DNA of 32,284 bases from Candidatus Coproplasma stercoravium (lineage in GTDB: Bacteria > Bacillota > Clostridia > Christensenellales > Borkfalkiaceae), in NCBI GenBank assembly GCA_018713165.1, contig DVFR01000031.1, positions 1 to 32,284 on the forward strand. The letters run 5' to 3'. The position numbers and the translations under genes are program-made. Positions within the stretch are counted from its first letter, which is position 1; every line of letters begins with the position of its first letter. Positions 23,472 to 31,272 of this stretch are shown piece by piece. The notes under the pieces are model-generated. The model had not been told where the DNA came from. It saw nothing but the letters and a program-made list of their open reading frames with translations, and did not search any database.

Positions 23472-24305
23472 GTGGAAGAACTTTTACAGAGCTTTAAAGA
23501 CTTTTTCGCCAACTTCGCGTGGGAGGGCGGGCTGGTAATCGTCCGCACGATAGCCTTCGCGCTGTTGGGACTGGTCGTTTTAAAGATTGTGCGCATGATT
23601 GTGCGCAGGGTAACGCTCCGTTCGCGGCTGGACAACGCCGCGGCGACGTTCGTCATCTCGATAATAACGGTGCTGTTGTACGTCGCGCTGGTAATCGTCG
23701 TCGTCAGCTCGCTCGGCATATCCACGGCGGGCATAATCGCCGCGTTTTCGGCGATAGCGCTCGCCATAGCGCTCGCCCTGCAGGACAGCCTCGCAAGCCT
23801 TGCAAACGGCGTTATAATAATTTTTACCAAGCCCTTTAAAAAGGGCGATACCATAATGCTCAACGGCAAAGAGGGTACGGTGCAGGATATCCGCCTGTTC
23901 AATACGAAGATACTCACCTTCAACAACGAAGAGGTCATTATCCCCAACAGCGACGTGCTCTCCGAAACGCTGGTAAACGAGAGCAACATGCCGCTCAGGC
24001 GCGTGGAACTGCCCTTTTATATCTCCTACTCGGCGGATGCGGAAAGGGTGCGCGCGGAGATACTCTCCCGTATGGACGCAAGCGAAAATATAATAAATAC
24101 TCCCGCGCCCTCGGTCAGCTTCGACAGCTTCGGCGAAACTTCGGTAAAGTGCACGGCGTATGCGTGGGCCGCCACAACCTCATACGGCGCAGCCAAGTCC
24201 GACGTGAAAGAGATAATTTATTCGGCGATAAAAGAATTCGGCGCCGAGCCTTCGGCGCGCAGGGTGACGGTCGACCTCGGCCGCAGGGAGGAAGAAGATG
24301 AATAA
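23472..24305 (+). CDS. Small-conductance mechanosensitive channel, MscS family
   Basis: A 277-residue MscS-family channel that opens on membrane tension. There are three N-terminal membrane helices: about residues 18-42, 60-86, and the pore-lining helix with ALQDSLASLANGVIIIF. The cytoplasmic beta domain follows (KGDTIMLNGKEGTVQDIRLF, EVIIPNSDVL) and then the mixed C-terminal domain. The GTG at 23472 is chosen because the promoter lies between it and the earlier frame opening, and GGGAGA at 23458-23463 serves as ribosome site. Its end overlaps the next gene by 8 bp, indicating an operon. Confidence 0.9.
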   Translation: MEELLQSFKDFFANFAWEGGLVIVRTIAFALLGLVVLKIVRMIVRRVTLRSRLDNAAATFVISIITVLLYVALVIVVVSSLGISTAGIIAAFSAIALAIALALQDSLASLANGVIIIFTKPFKKGDTIMLNGKEGTVQDIRLFNTKILTFNNEEVIIPNSDVLSETLVNESNMPLRRVELPFYISYSADAERVRAEILSRMDASENIINTPAPSVSFDSFGETSVKCTAYAWAATTSYGAAKSDVKEIIYSAIKEFGAEPSARRVTVDLGRREEEDE

Positions 24306-24810
24306 TCTGCTTGCATTGCTCCTCGCCGCAACGGAGGAGGGGGCCGGACAGCCCGCGTCGAACGACGTCAGCCAATTGGTCGTACAGTATATAGTTTACG
24401 GCGTTATAATTGCTGTGAGCATATTCCTGCTCATACTGCTGCGCAAGCGCACGCGCCTTCCGCGCCATACCGAGCTTAAAAAGAAGGTACAGGGGCTGCT
24501 CTCCGATATCAGGGCGATAGACCCCGCCGAAAAGCGCATGAACTTTTTAAAGAACGTTTCGGGCGCAATGTATAAGGCGGACAATCTCTCGTATACCGCC
24601 GCAATGCTCGCCGAAAAGGAGAGGTATGCCGACCTGGGCAGACTGTCGTCCAGGCTGGGCGAAGTACGGGCGGAGCTCTCGCCCTATAAGTTCGGCAAAA
24701 AGGAGGCGGACGATTCAGACGGCATAGACGCGGCGGCAAAGAAAGTGGAGGAGGCGCTCGCCATTCTCGACGGGATAATCGAGCGCGACGGTGAACTCAG
24801 GCGCGGCTGA
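24298..24810 (+). CDS. Single-pass membrane protein cotranscribed with the channel
   Basis: A 170-residue protein of unknown family. A short N-terminal segment is followed by one membrane helix (about residues 30-48, VQYIVYGVIIAVSIFLLILL) and a long charged, helical cytoplasmic domain with heptad-like stretches. Its ATG is inside the last codons of the mscS gene, with GGGAGGAAGAAG as ribosome site, and a good terminator follows. The coupling suggests a regulatory or accessory partner for the channel, but this is inference from position only. Confidence 0.72.
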   Translation: MNNLLALLLAATEEGAGQPASNDVSQLVVQYIVYGVIIAVSIFLLILLRKRTRLPRHTELKKKVQGLLSDIRAIDPAEKRMNFLKNVSGAMYKADNLSYTAAMLAEKERYADLGRLSSRLGEVRAELSPYKFGKKEADDSDGIDAAAKKVEEALAILDGIIERDGELRRG

Positions 24811-24880
24811 GCGCGCCGTTTTCGGGCAATGCGCATGCTGCTTTGCCGCAATGCGCACAAAGTAAAACGCTAACGGACGG

Positions 24881-24915
24881 GGCGGAGCTGGTTAAACGGC
24901 TTCGCCTCTTTTTTT
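24881..24915 (+). terminator. Terminator of the mscS operon
   Basis: A 10-bp stem GGCGGAGCTG (24881-24890)/CGGCTTCGCC (24897-24906) followed by TCTTTTTTT. Confidence 0.92.
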
Positions 24916-24988
24916 GCGCCGCCCGACGGGGCGCGCGGAGTTAACGCGCGGGGAAAATCTATTCGTAAAAAAAATATTTTACTTTTGT

Positions 24989-25017
24989 GTTTCAAACGGT
25001 TGAATACTGATTATAAT
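24989..25017 (+). promoter_or_regulatory. Promoter region of the hsp20 gene
   Basis: TATAAT at 25012-25017 with a poor -35. An inverted repeat TTCAA-N4-TTGAA (24991-25004) lies in the -35/spacer region and may be an operator. No CIRCE element and no CtsR heptad pair are seen. Confidence 0.5.
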
Positions 25018-25087
25018 TAAAGTGAAAAAAGAATCAAGGCTTACGACCCGGTCCTTTAAAATAAAATTTAAAGGAGATTTAAATATT

Positions 25088-25519
25088 ATGAAAAATTATA
25101 TAGCTAAAAGAAATTCTTATCCCCGTGACCCGTTCTTCGACGCATTCGACGACTTCTTCAAACCGGTATTCTACGATGATTCGGCTTACAGCATGCGCAC
25201 CGATATAAAGGAGACGGACGGCGGCTATCAGCTGGCTGTCGAGATGCCCGGCTTCGATAAGAAGGATATAAAGATTTCGCTCGAAAACGGATATCTTACC
25301 ATAAGCGCCGAAAAGAGCAACAAAGAAGAGGAGAACAAAGACAAGAACGAAAGGTACATCCGCAAGGAGTGCAGCGTAAGCTGCCAGCGAAGCTACTATG
25401 TCGGCGACGATATAGAGCAGAGCAGCGTAAAGGCCAAATACGAAAACGGCATGCTTAACCTGTTCGTACCCAGAAGCGAGCCTAAAAAGCTTCCTTCCCA
25501 CAACATCGAAATTGAGTAA
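25088..25519 (+). CDS. Small heat-shock protein, Hsp20/alpha-crystallin family
   Basis: A 143-residue ATP-independent holdase chaperone. A short N-terminal arm (RDPFFDAFDDFFKPV) is followed by the alpha-crystallin domain with MPGFDKKDIKISLENGYLTI, the NGMLNLFVPR motif typical of the family, and a short C-terminal tail ending in IEIE. AAAGGAG before the ATG at 25088 decides the start; the earlier frame opening at 25022 has no ribosome site. It is followed 20 bp later by a tiny ORF with a strong ribosome site. Confidence 0.93.
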   Translation: MKNYIAKRNSYPRDPFFDAFDDFFKPVFYDDSAYSMRTDIKETDGGYQLAVEMPGFDKKDIKISLENGYLTISAEKSNKEEENKDKNERYIRKECSVSCQRSYYVGDDIEQSSVKAKYENGMLNLFVPRSEPKKLPSHNIEIE

Positions 25520-25539
25520 TACTCAAAAAGGAGGACGTT

Positions 25540-25605
25540 ATGAAAATGTTTGTGCGTACCCCTAAAAAGACGAAAAGCGCGGAGGAAAATCCGCCCGTAA
25601 TGTAA
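25540..25605 (+). CDS. Tiny ORF downstream of hsp20
   Basis: A 21-codon frame, MKMFVRTPKKTKSAEENPPV plus M, with AGGAGG (25529-25534) 5 nt upstream. The peptide is basic with a Pro-rich end and matches nothing I recognise. The strength of the ribosome site is the main evidence. A hairpin TTTCCCG/CGGGAAA follows the stop. Confidence 0.45.
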   Translation: MKMFVRTPKKTKSAEENPPVM

Positions 25606-25725
25606 ATTTCCCGCGGCGGGAAAATAAGGTCTCTTAAAAAAATTAAATTTTCCGCGGGAGCATAAAAGTACTCATTCACTGCCGTATATGGCGGAATAAA
25701 CGTGAATCTCTCCTTAAAAAGTGGG

Positions 25726-25766
25726 TGCGGGGCGCTTTAATTTAAAGCGCCCCGCATACTTTTATT
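25726..25766 (+). terminator. Terminator of the hsp20 transcript
   Basis: A perfect inverted repeat of 15-bp arms at 25726-25740 and 25742-25756, followed by TACTTTTATTTT. Confidence 0.88.
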
Positions 25767-25784
25767 TTATCGGAAAGCCCAAAT

Positions 25785-25823
25785 AAAAAGCTGCGGCGCA
25801 ATTTTTGCGCCGCAGCTTTTTTT
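25785..25823. terminator. Bidirectional terminator between hsp20 and the KDPG aldolase gene
   Basis: GCTGCGGCGCAA (25790-25801)/TTGCGCCGCAGC (25805-25816), flanked by AAAAA on the left and TTTTTTT on the right, so it can act on both strands between convergent genes. Confidence 0.9.
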
Positions 25824-25860
25824 AATAAATAATAAATTAATAAATTAATAAATTAATTTA
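25824..25860. repeat. AT-rich short tandem repeat
   Basis: Four or so near-identical units of TAATAAAT (7-8 bp) directly beside the stop codon of the KDPG aldolase gene. Confidence 0.6.
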
Positions 25861-25868
25861 AATTTATT

Positions 25869-26492
25869 TTATTTTGCGTTTTTAACGAGTTCAACGACGG
25901 CCCTCGTCTTTGCCTCTATCTCGTCGGGCGTGCCGCTCATCATCCAGCTTCCGCCGCAGGCGATAATCTTGTCGTAGGCGAGGTATTCGAGAATGTTGTC
26001 TGACGAAACGCCGCCCGTGGGCATAATCTGCAGGTAGGGGAACGCCGCGCAGATAGCCTTTATCGTTTTAAGTCCGCCGTAGTTGGAAGCGGGGAAGAAT
26101 TTGAGGGTGGTGAGACCCTTTGCAATCGCCGCCATAGCCTCGGTAGGGGTAACTACGCCGGGCAGATAGAGCATGTTGTGCTCTGCGCAGCAATCGGCAA
26201 CTTCGGGCGAGAAGCCGGGCGATACGATGAATTTCGCGCCTGCAACTATAGCCTGCTCGCACTGGTTCCTGTTTATAACGGTGCCCGCGCCGACGAGCAT
26301 CTCGGGGAAATTGTCTACCGTGAGTTTGATTGCCTCTGCCGCGCACGCCGTGCGGAAGGTTATCTCCGCGCAGGGCAGACCGCCTTTTACGAGCGCCGTC
26401 ATCTTGGGCATAACTTCGTCGATAGAGTTAAAAACTACTACGGGAACGACTTTGACTTCTTTGATTTTTTCAATCATCTGCTGTTCGGTCAT
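25869..26492 (-). CDS. 2-dehydro-3-deoxyphosphogluconate (KDPG/KHG) aldolase
   Basis: A 207-residue class I aldolase that cleaves KDPG to pyruvate and glyceraldehyde-3-phosphate (or hydroxyoxoglutarate to pyruvate and glyoxylate). Seen: the base glutamate E43 in AEITFRT with R47, VGAGTV, IVSPGFSPEV, PGVVTPTEAM, the Schiff-base lysine K131 in TLKFFPAS, and the phosphate site MPTGGVS. The frame opens at 26516, but GGAGG 10 nt before the ATG at 26492 gives the standard length. KDG kinase and uronate or gluconate genes are not adjacent, so the gene stands alone behind its own promoter. Confidence 0.94.
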   Translation of the reverse strand: MTEQQMIEKIKEVKVVPVVVFNSIDEVMPKMTALVKGGLPCAEITFRTACAAEAIKLTVDNFPEMLVGAGTVINRNQCEQAIVAGAKFIVSPGFSPEVADCCAEHNMLYLPGVVTPTEAMAAIAKGLTTLKFFPASNYGGLKTIKAICAAFPYLQIMPTGGVSSDNILEYLAYDKIIACGGSWMMSGTPDEIEAKTRAVVELVKNAK

Positions 26493-26567
26493 TTTGGTAT
26501 ATCCTCCATAATTCATATTTAATTTGCGTGCAGGGTGCGATATTGCCGCGCCTTCAACTTCGCTAAT

Positions 26568-26596
26568 ATTTTAGCACACCCGCGTGCATAATGCAA
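26568..26596 (-). promoter_or_regulatory. Promoter of the KDPG aldolase gene
   Basis: On the minus strand: TTGCAT (26591-26596), a 17-nt spacer and TAAAAT (26568-26573). Confidence 0.7.
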
Positions 26597-26676
26597 CACC
26601 CGAACGCAAATTTTTTGCCCATATTTTGCCTTTTCGCGGTGCGGGATTTTTTAATGCCGAAGTATTTAAGGCGCGT

Positions 26677-27804
26677 TTAAAGGCAGTATTTTAAAACCAT
26701 GCACAGACCGAACAGCACTGCGAGGAATATTACGTTGTAAATAGAAAATTGCAGCAGGTATTTCGCGCGCAGGTGCGGATATTCTTTGGCGACGGCTTTG
26801 TATGAAATGAGGCTTGCCATAGATGCGATGAGCGTGCCCAGTCCGCCGAGGTTGCACCCCACGATGAGCGCGCTCCACGCCGAGGAGAAGCCCGAAAGCA
26901 GCAGGGCCGCGGGCACGTTGCTTATAATCTGGCTGGAAAGGACGGCGACTATCTCCTCGTTGCCCGATATCACCGAGGATAAAAAGTCGCGGAATACGTC
27001 GATTCTGCCCATATTTCCTATAAAAATGAACAGCGCGGCGAACGTGCCGAGCAGCGAATAGTCGACCTTTGCCAGCGTCTTTCTGTCGAAAATCAGCAAA
27101 AATACGAGCACCGACGCGGCGACGATAAGTTTGGGGATTACGCCAAAGAGCGCTGTTATGCAGATTACGAACGTCACCGCGGGCCATGTAAGGGAGAAGG
27201 CGCCGCCGAGTTCAGTCTTTATTTCGGGGCATTCCGCAGGCTCCGATTTGAGGAGGAGCACCACTCCCGCGATTCCCGCGCCCGAGAGCGCGACGTACGG
27301 CAGCATGATTAGGACGAGTTCGCCGAAACCCATTCCCGACGAGTTGTAGAGGTAGAGGTTCTGCGGGTTGCCGAGCGGCGTGAGCATGCTGCCGAGGTTT
27401 GCCGCAAGCGTCTGCAATACCACTACGGGAACGGCCCTTTTTTCCAGCCCAGCCGCCTTCAGCACGGTGAGCCCGAACGGTACGAAGGTTATCAGCGATA
27501 CGTCGTTTGTTATCACCATGCTTAAAAAGAAGGGCAAAAATACGAGCACCGCTGTGAGCTTGCGCGAGGTGTTCGCCCTTTTCAGCAGTTTTCCCGCAAG
27601 ATACGAAAAGAGCCCCGCGCTCTGAAAGCCCTTCATAACCGCCATCAGCGCGAAGAGCAGGGCTAAGGTGTCGTAGTCGATATAGCCGAGATACTCCTCA
27701 TCGGGCGGGACGAAGAAGAGCGAGATTATGGCGAGCAGCACGGCAATGCACAGCACCACTTCGCTTTTAATAAAGCGCCATACGGCGCAAAGAGCTTTTT
27801 TCAT
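26677..27804 (-). CDS. ArsB/NhaD/SLC13-type permease
   Basis: A 375-residue membrane protein of the ion-transporter superfamily. It has about ten helices and two internal signature regions, MVITNDVSLITFVPFG and LAANLGSMLTPLGNPQNLYL, the latter being the conserved re-entrant anion/cation site of ArsB-, NhaD- and citrate-type carriers. It is short for the group (about 400-430 residues is common). Substrate may be an inorganic or organic anion, or Na+/H+; sequence alone does not decide. GAGG precedes the ATG. It is divergent from the next gene, with its own promoter in the shared region. Confidence 0.82.
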   Translation of the reverse strand: MKKALCAVWRFIKSEVVLCIAVLLAIISLFFVPPDEEYLGYIDYDTLALLFALMAVMKGFQSAGLFSYLAGKLLKRANTSRKLTAVLVFLPFFLSMVITNDVSLITFVPFGLTVLKAAGLEKRAVPVVVLQTLAANLGSMLTPLGNPQNLYLYNSSGMGFGELVLIMLPYVALSGAGIAGVVLLLKSEPAECPEIKTELGGAFSLTWPAVTFVICITALFGVIPKLIVAASVLVFLLIFDRKTLAKVDYSLLGTFAALFIFIGNMGRIDVFRDFLSSVISGNEEIVAVLSSQIISNVPAALLLSGFSSAWSALIVGCNLGGLGTLIASMASLISYKAVAKEYPHLRAKYLLQFSIYNVIFLAVLFGLCMVLKYCL

Positions 27805-27831
27805 TGTATTTTTCCTCGCATTACGCAGGGA

Positions 27832-27860
27832 ATTATATCACCGTGGCCGCGCAAACGCAA
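27832..27860 (-). promoter_or_regulatory. Promoter of the permease gene
   Basis: On the minus strand: TTGCGT (27855-27860), a 17-nt spacer and TATAAT (27832-27837). Confidence 0.7.
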
Positions 27861-27960
27861 CTCAATTTCCGCCAAACTTATGCAAACGCCCCGCCGTTTA
27901 TATTTTGTTAACAATTATGCGTTAAAATCTTGTTTTACGAACAAACTTAAAGGTGAAGGT

Positions 27961-28608
27961 ATGAAAATTAAAAAAGTTCTGCCGTGGCTTCCGGGCATTT
28001 TGTGCGAGGTTGCGGCGATAGTATTCTGCATAATTTACGCCGCAGGCGGCGGGAGGGAGGCGACCATGTATCTCCAGCTCATAGCAGCGGCGCTGCTGCC
28101 CTTTCTGGTGCCCGTATATTCGCTTATTTCCAAAAAACCGCTCACGCCCGCGCTGTCGGTGGCGGCTGCGGTGTTCGTGTTCCTTGCGTCCGACCTCGGC
28201 AGCGGGCTGTATTTTTACGATAAATTTACGTGGTGGGATTTGGTCATGCACGGCGCTTTCGGCTTTTTGTGCTGCCTTGCGGTCTTCGTGCTGCTCGTGC
28301 GGTGGGGCGGCGCGCGGCTCAATCCCGCCGGCTTTATGGTGATTATACTTATGTTCACGCTCGGCGTTGCCGCAATGTGGGAAATCTGGGAATACGCCGT
28401 AGACAGCATAACGGGCGGCGATTCGCAGAGAGTGGCAGAGTCGATAGCGCAGGGCAAATCGCCGCTGGCCGACACCATGGAGGATATAATCATCGCCCTT
28501 GCCGGCTGCGCGGCCTTTTATATCGCGTTGCTCATAGATAAACTTTGCAAATACCGCGTAAGCAAGCTCCTCTGCGGCTTTTCCGGATTTGTGAGGGATG
28601 AAAATTAA
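27961..28608 (+). CDS. YjdF/DUF2238-like membrane protein
   Basis: A 215-residue membrane protein with about six helices. The motifs FTWWDLVMHGAFGF, AAMWEIWEYAVDSI and LADTMEDIIIALAG put conserved His, Glu and Asp near the membrane face, a pattern seen in YjdF-type (DUF2238) proteins and perhaps a metal site. Function is unknown. The ATG at 27961 has AAAGGTGAAGG upstream; the frame opening at 27880 lacks a ribosome site. It is divergent from the permease, and a terminator follows. Confidence 0.72.
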   Translation: MKIKKVLPWLPGILCEVAAIVFCIIYAAGGGREATMYLQLIAAALLPFLVPVYSLISKKPLTPALSVAAAVFVFLASDLGSGLYFYDKFTWWDLVMHGAFGFLCCLAVFVLLVRWGGARLNPAGFMVIILMFTLGVAAMWEIWEYAVDSITGGDSQRVAESIAQGKSPLADTMEDIIIALAGCAAFYIALLIDKLCKYRVSKLLCGFSGFVRDEN

Positions 28609-28671
28609 AGTCTGTAAAAATGCAGGCGGATATTTCGGAGGATAACCGAAAATATATTTGATTTAGCTTAT

Positions 28672-28699
28672 AAAGGCGCTCGTTCGGGCGCCTTTTTTT
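28672..28699 (+). terminator. Terminator after the YjdF-like gene
   Basis: An 11-bp stem AAAGGCGCTCG/CGGGCGCCTTT (one T-G pair) followed by TTTTT. Confidence 0.88.
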
Positions 28700-28718
28700 G
28701 TGTCTTTTTAAAACGTAA

Positions 28719-28753
28719 AAAACAGGCGCCGTAATTTTTTCGGCGTCTGTTTT
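28719..28753. terminator. Second, bidirectional terminator hairpin
   Basis: AAAACAGGCGCCG (28719-28731)/CGGCGTCTGTTTT (28741-28753) with one wobble pair, A-rich left flank and T-rich right flank. Confidence 0.7.
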
Positions 28754-28801
28754 CATTCTTTGCAGTAAAAGCGTACTTTTACAGTATGGTTTTTTAAATA
28801 G

Positions 28802-28830
28802 TAAAATAACAATTTACATTTGTTATTTTA
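28802..28830. repeat. Perfect AT-rich inverted repeat
   Basis: TAAAATAACAA (28802-28812)/TTGTTATTTTA (28820-28830), loop of 7. It lies at the transition from backbone to lower-GC accessory DNA and could mark an element end, an operator or a weak terminator. Confidence 0.55.
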
Positions 28831-28932
28831 GCACATTATTGTGCGTTTTGCAATACTTATCGACAATAAAATTTCAGTCAAAAAAAGTACACATTTACTA
28901 AAAACAGAAGGAGATGCGTCTGTTGACGAAAT

Positions 28933-30009
28933 ATGCATACGCAAGGGCTGTTCGGCACGGGCAGAGTATTTCAAAGCAAATACAGTCTTTTTCGCAATTC
29001 CGTTGATTCTCAGGAACCGTATTTAAGCGGGGAATGGGTAAATTTCTGCGGGGAAGGAACAGTTGAGGCACAGATAAAATCCATCAAGCGCACTGATTTG
29101 CCTGACTACTACACATATACGCTGAATACCTTGCAATGTTATCCTATCGTAACCGGCACGAGCTCTATGCCTTCGTGCGACGACGATAATAATATTGAAA
29201 CGTATGACGCTTCAAATTGCGTGGGATTTAATCTGCATTTGCAAAACTATTCCTTTGAGGCAAAGTTCAGATTTAAATCATTTGACGCGGGGCGATTCGG
29301 TATTGCTATAAGAATGTCGACGTTTAACCGCGTGCATGGCTCCGACGGATATTCTGTCTGGTTTTATCAGTATGGTCGGGTTGAAATGTATCGCGGAACC
29401 CGGCTTATTGCCGAGGCAGTCTGTGTTCCGATGATTGCCGAAAGGGACTATGTAATAGAATTTGGTGCTGTCGATTTAAATGCCGGACAGACCAAGGTAT
29501 TCGTCAGTGTAGACAATGTTTCTTATATTGAATTCGTTGATGAGTCTCCCGTCCAACAGCCGGGATATCTCAATATGAATGCAGAAGGAAACGTTACTTT
29601 TACTGCAACGTCATCAGATACGAAACTTACGCCCGGCAAGATTGAGTTGATTGATGATGAACGGACGTCCGTAATTAATGTAGGATTTATAAACAGTTTT
29701 TCGTTAACGGATATGGTATATGCCGAATTCTCCGAGCAGACCCTCTCCTCAATTTTACTGAACGGCATTTCCGTCTATGATTTAAATCAGATATGCTGTA
29801 CCGGTGAAGGCGGTCGAGTGGTAAACGTGAATTTTTCCTCTAATATATTGCAGATTACTTTGAATAAGGAGCTTTATTACATTTCGGGAGAAGAATATAA
29901 TTTCGGAAAAATCGAAAGTATAGAATTAAAGAAAACCAGAATTGGAGGAGGATTTTCTGCCCCTTCCGGGCTGGTACTCAAACAAGCCTGTTTCAAAAAT
30001 TTTGTGTAA
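28933..30009 (+). CDS. Orphan LamG/DUF1080-like beta-sandwich protein, possibly a fragment
   Basis: A 358-residue protein without a recognisable ribosome site or signal peptide. The central part (about residues 100-230) looks like a concanavalin/LamG or DUF1080-type sandwich: YSFEAKFRFKSFDAGRFGIA, HGSDGYSVWFYQYGRVEMYR, TKVFVSVDNVSYIEF. Such domains normally belong to larger secreted glycosidases or adhesins. The remainder is beta-rich and unassigned. Base composition is lower in G+C than the genes to the left, fitting foreign origin. The first 15-20 residues may not be translated as given. It is probably cargo or a truncated remnant left of the recombinase genes. Confidence 0.5.
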   Translation: MHTQGLFGTGRVFQSKYSLFRNSVDSQEPYLSGEWVNFCGEGTVEAQIKSIKRTDLPDYYTYTLNTLQCYPIVTGTSSMPSCDDDNNIETYDASNCVGFNLHLQNYSFEAKFRFKSFDAGRFGIAIRMSTFNRVHGSDGYSVWFYQYGRVEMYRGTRLIAEAVCVPMIAERDYVIEFGAVDLNAGQTKVFVSVDNVSYIEFVDESPVQQPGYLNMNAEGNVTFTATSSDTKLTPGKIELIDDERTSVINVGFINSFSLTDMVYAEFSEQTLSSILLNGISVYDLNQICCTGEGGRVVNVNFSSNILQITLNKELYYISGEEYNFGKIESIELKKTRIGGGFSAPSGLVLKQACFKNFV

Positions 30010-30090
30010 ATTAAGCAACAGAAGCGTTTTATATTTAGGATAAATTATTTGTCAGTGTAAAGATGGTAGTATCAAAATAAATTAATCAGT

Positions 30091-30135
30091 ACGACACAAA
30101 AAGGAAACGATTCTATCGTTCCCTTTTTGTGTCGT
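30091..30135. terminator. 21-bp hairpin at the end of the recombinase gene
   Basis: Arms 30091-30111 and 30115-30135 pair with one mismatch around a 3-nt loop and include A5/T5 runs. The right arm ends next to the recombinase stop codon. It may be a bidirectional terminator or an element end. Confidence 0.75.
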
Positions 30136-31233
30136 TTATGGCTGACCGCATTGCGGCCTTTTCGAACTCTCCAATTCGTCAAGGGAAATTTCTTCATCCT
30201 TGCCGTTTATATTATAGATTATCTTTATATGGTCGTCGTACAGATAAATTCTGTCGATGAACGTTTCAATCAGTCTGGCTTTACCTTCCTTCGTGGTCGT
30301 GTCTATCTTGCGGAAGTTATACAGCGCCATTCTGAACTGGTCTTTGGTGAACAGCGGTCGCTCCGCCTGTTCTTTTTTTATCTCGGCTTCCAAAGCGCGC
30401 TTGGCTTCTTCAAGTTCGTTCAACCTCTGCATGAGTGCGTCGGAAGCTACGCCTTTCTGTATCGCCGTTACTATGTTGTCTATCTCTTTGGTGCGCTCGG
30501 CAAGCTGACTTTCCAACCTCGGCAGCACGGGATTTTCCTCGTACTGCAAGTCATAGAGCAAGTCCACAAGCCGCTCGACTACATCGTCTTTGAGTAAGAA
30601 CTCCATAGTTTTGGCGACGACAAAATCTTCTATCCTGTCCTTATCGACCTTCTTCTTGTCGCATTCATGTTTGCGGGCGCGGTTGCAGATATAGTAGCGA
30701 TAGACTTTGCCGCTTTTGCCCGTGCCGGTGTAAGAAGTCATCAGCGCGCCGCACTTGCCGCAATATAGATGAGTGGTGAGCAGATAGTCGTTCTCTTCCT
30801 TGTGCGCCGCGGGAGCAATGGAGAACTTTTTAATAGTTTCTTGCACTTTATCGAAAGTTTCCTTCGAGATTATGGACGGAACGCCGTCCTCGATGACAAT
30901 ACCCGAATGATTGTATTCGCCTATGTATGTTCTGCTGCCGAGCATATACAGCACGGTAGTGTAGCCTATCGGCTTGCCGTTGGCGCGGCGTATCTGTTTT
31001 TCTTTGAGATAGTTGTAAATTTCTTTGGCTGTTTTGCCGCCCGCACACATATCGAATATGAGCCGTACTATCGGCGCGGTTTCCTCGTCGATCGTCAGCC
31101 TGTGGTCAACGACCTTATAGCCGAGAGGGATAGCGCCGCCGTTCCATTTGCCTTTCAGAGCGTTCTCTCGAAAACCGCGCTTGACGTTCTGCGACAGATT
31201 GGCTGAGTAGTATTCCGCCATACCTTCTAACAA
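30136..31233 (-). pseudogene. Serine recombinase lacking its catalytic domain
   Basis: A 365-residue frame that begins inside a large serine recombinase. Its first residues LLEGMAEYYSANLSQNVKRG are the sequence normally found just after the resolvase catalytic domain. Present are the recombinase domain (GYTTVLYMLGSRTYIGEYN), the zinc ribbon with YCGKCGALM and the later C-x6-C of ICNRARKHEC, and the C-terminal coiled coil. The N-terminal domain with the catalytic serine (about 150 residues) is missing, and a stop codon lies 10 codons upstream in frame. It opens only with TTG and no ribosome site. It is therefore a 5'-truncated remnant, cut near 31234 beside the next recombinase gene. Confidence 0.85.
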
Positions 31234-31272
31234 GTCAAATGGACATAAAACTTATTTTAGGGTTTTAAGTTG
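31234..31272. other. Junction between two recombinase genes, candidate attachment site
   Basis: 39 bp between the truncated recombinase and the end of the next one. AACTTA (31249-31254) and TAAGTT (31266-31271) form an inverted repeat around TTTTAGGGTTT. Large serine recombinase attachment sites commonly sit next to the recombinase gene, so this could be an att site. Confidence 0.45.

Noticed and set aside
24920-25087. CIRCE or CtsR operator upstream of hsp20
   Set aside because: Neither the TTAGCACTC-N9-GAGTGCTAA pattern nor the CtsR heptads are present.
30257-30508. Plus-strand frames within the recombinase genes
   Set aside because: They are antisense shadows of the recombinase coding sequence with no ribosome sites.
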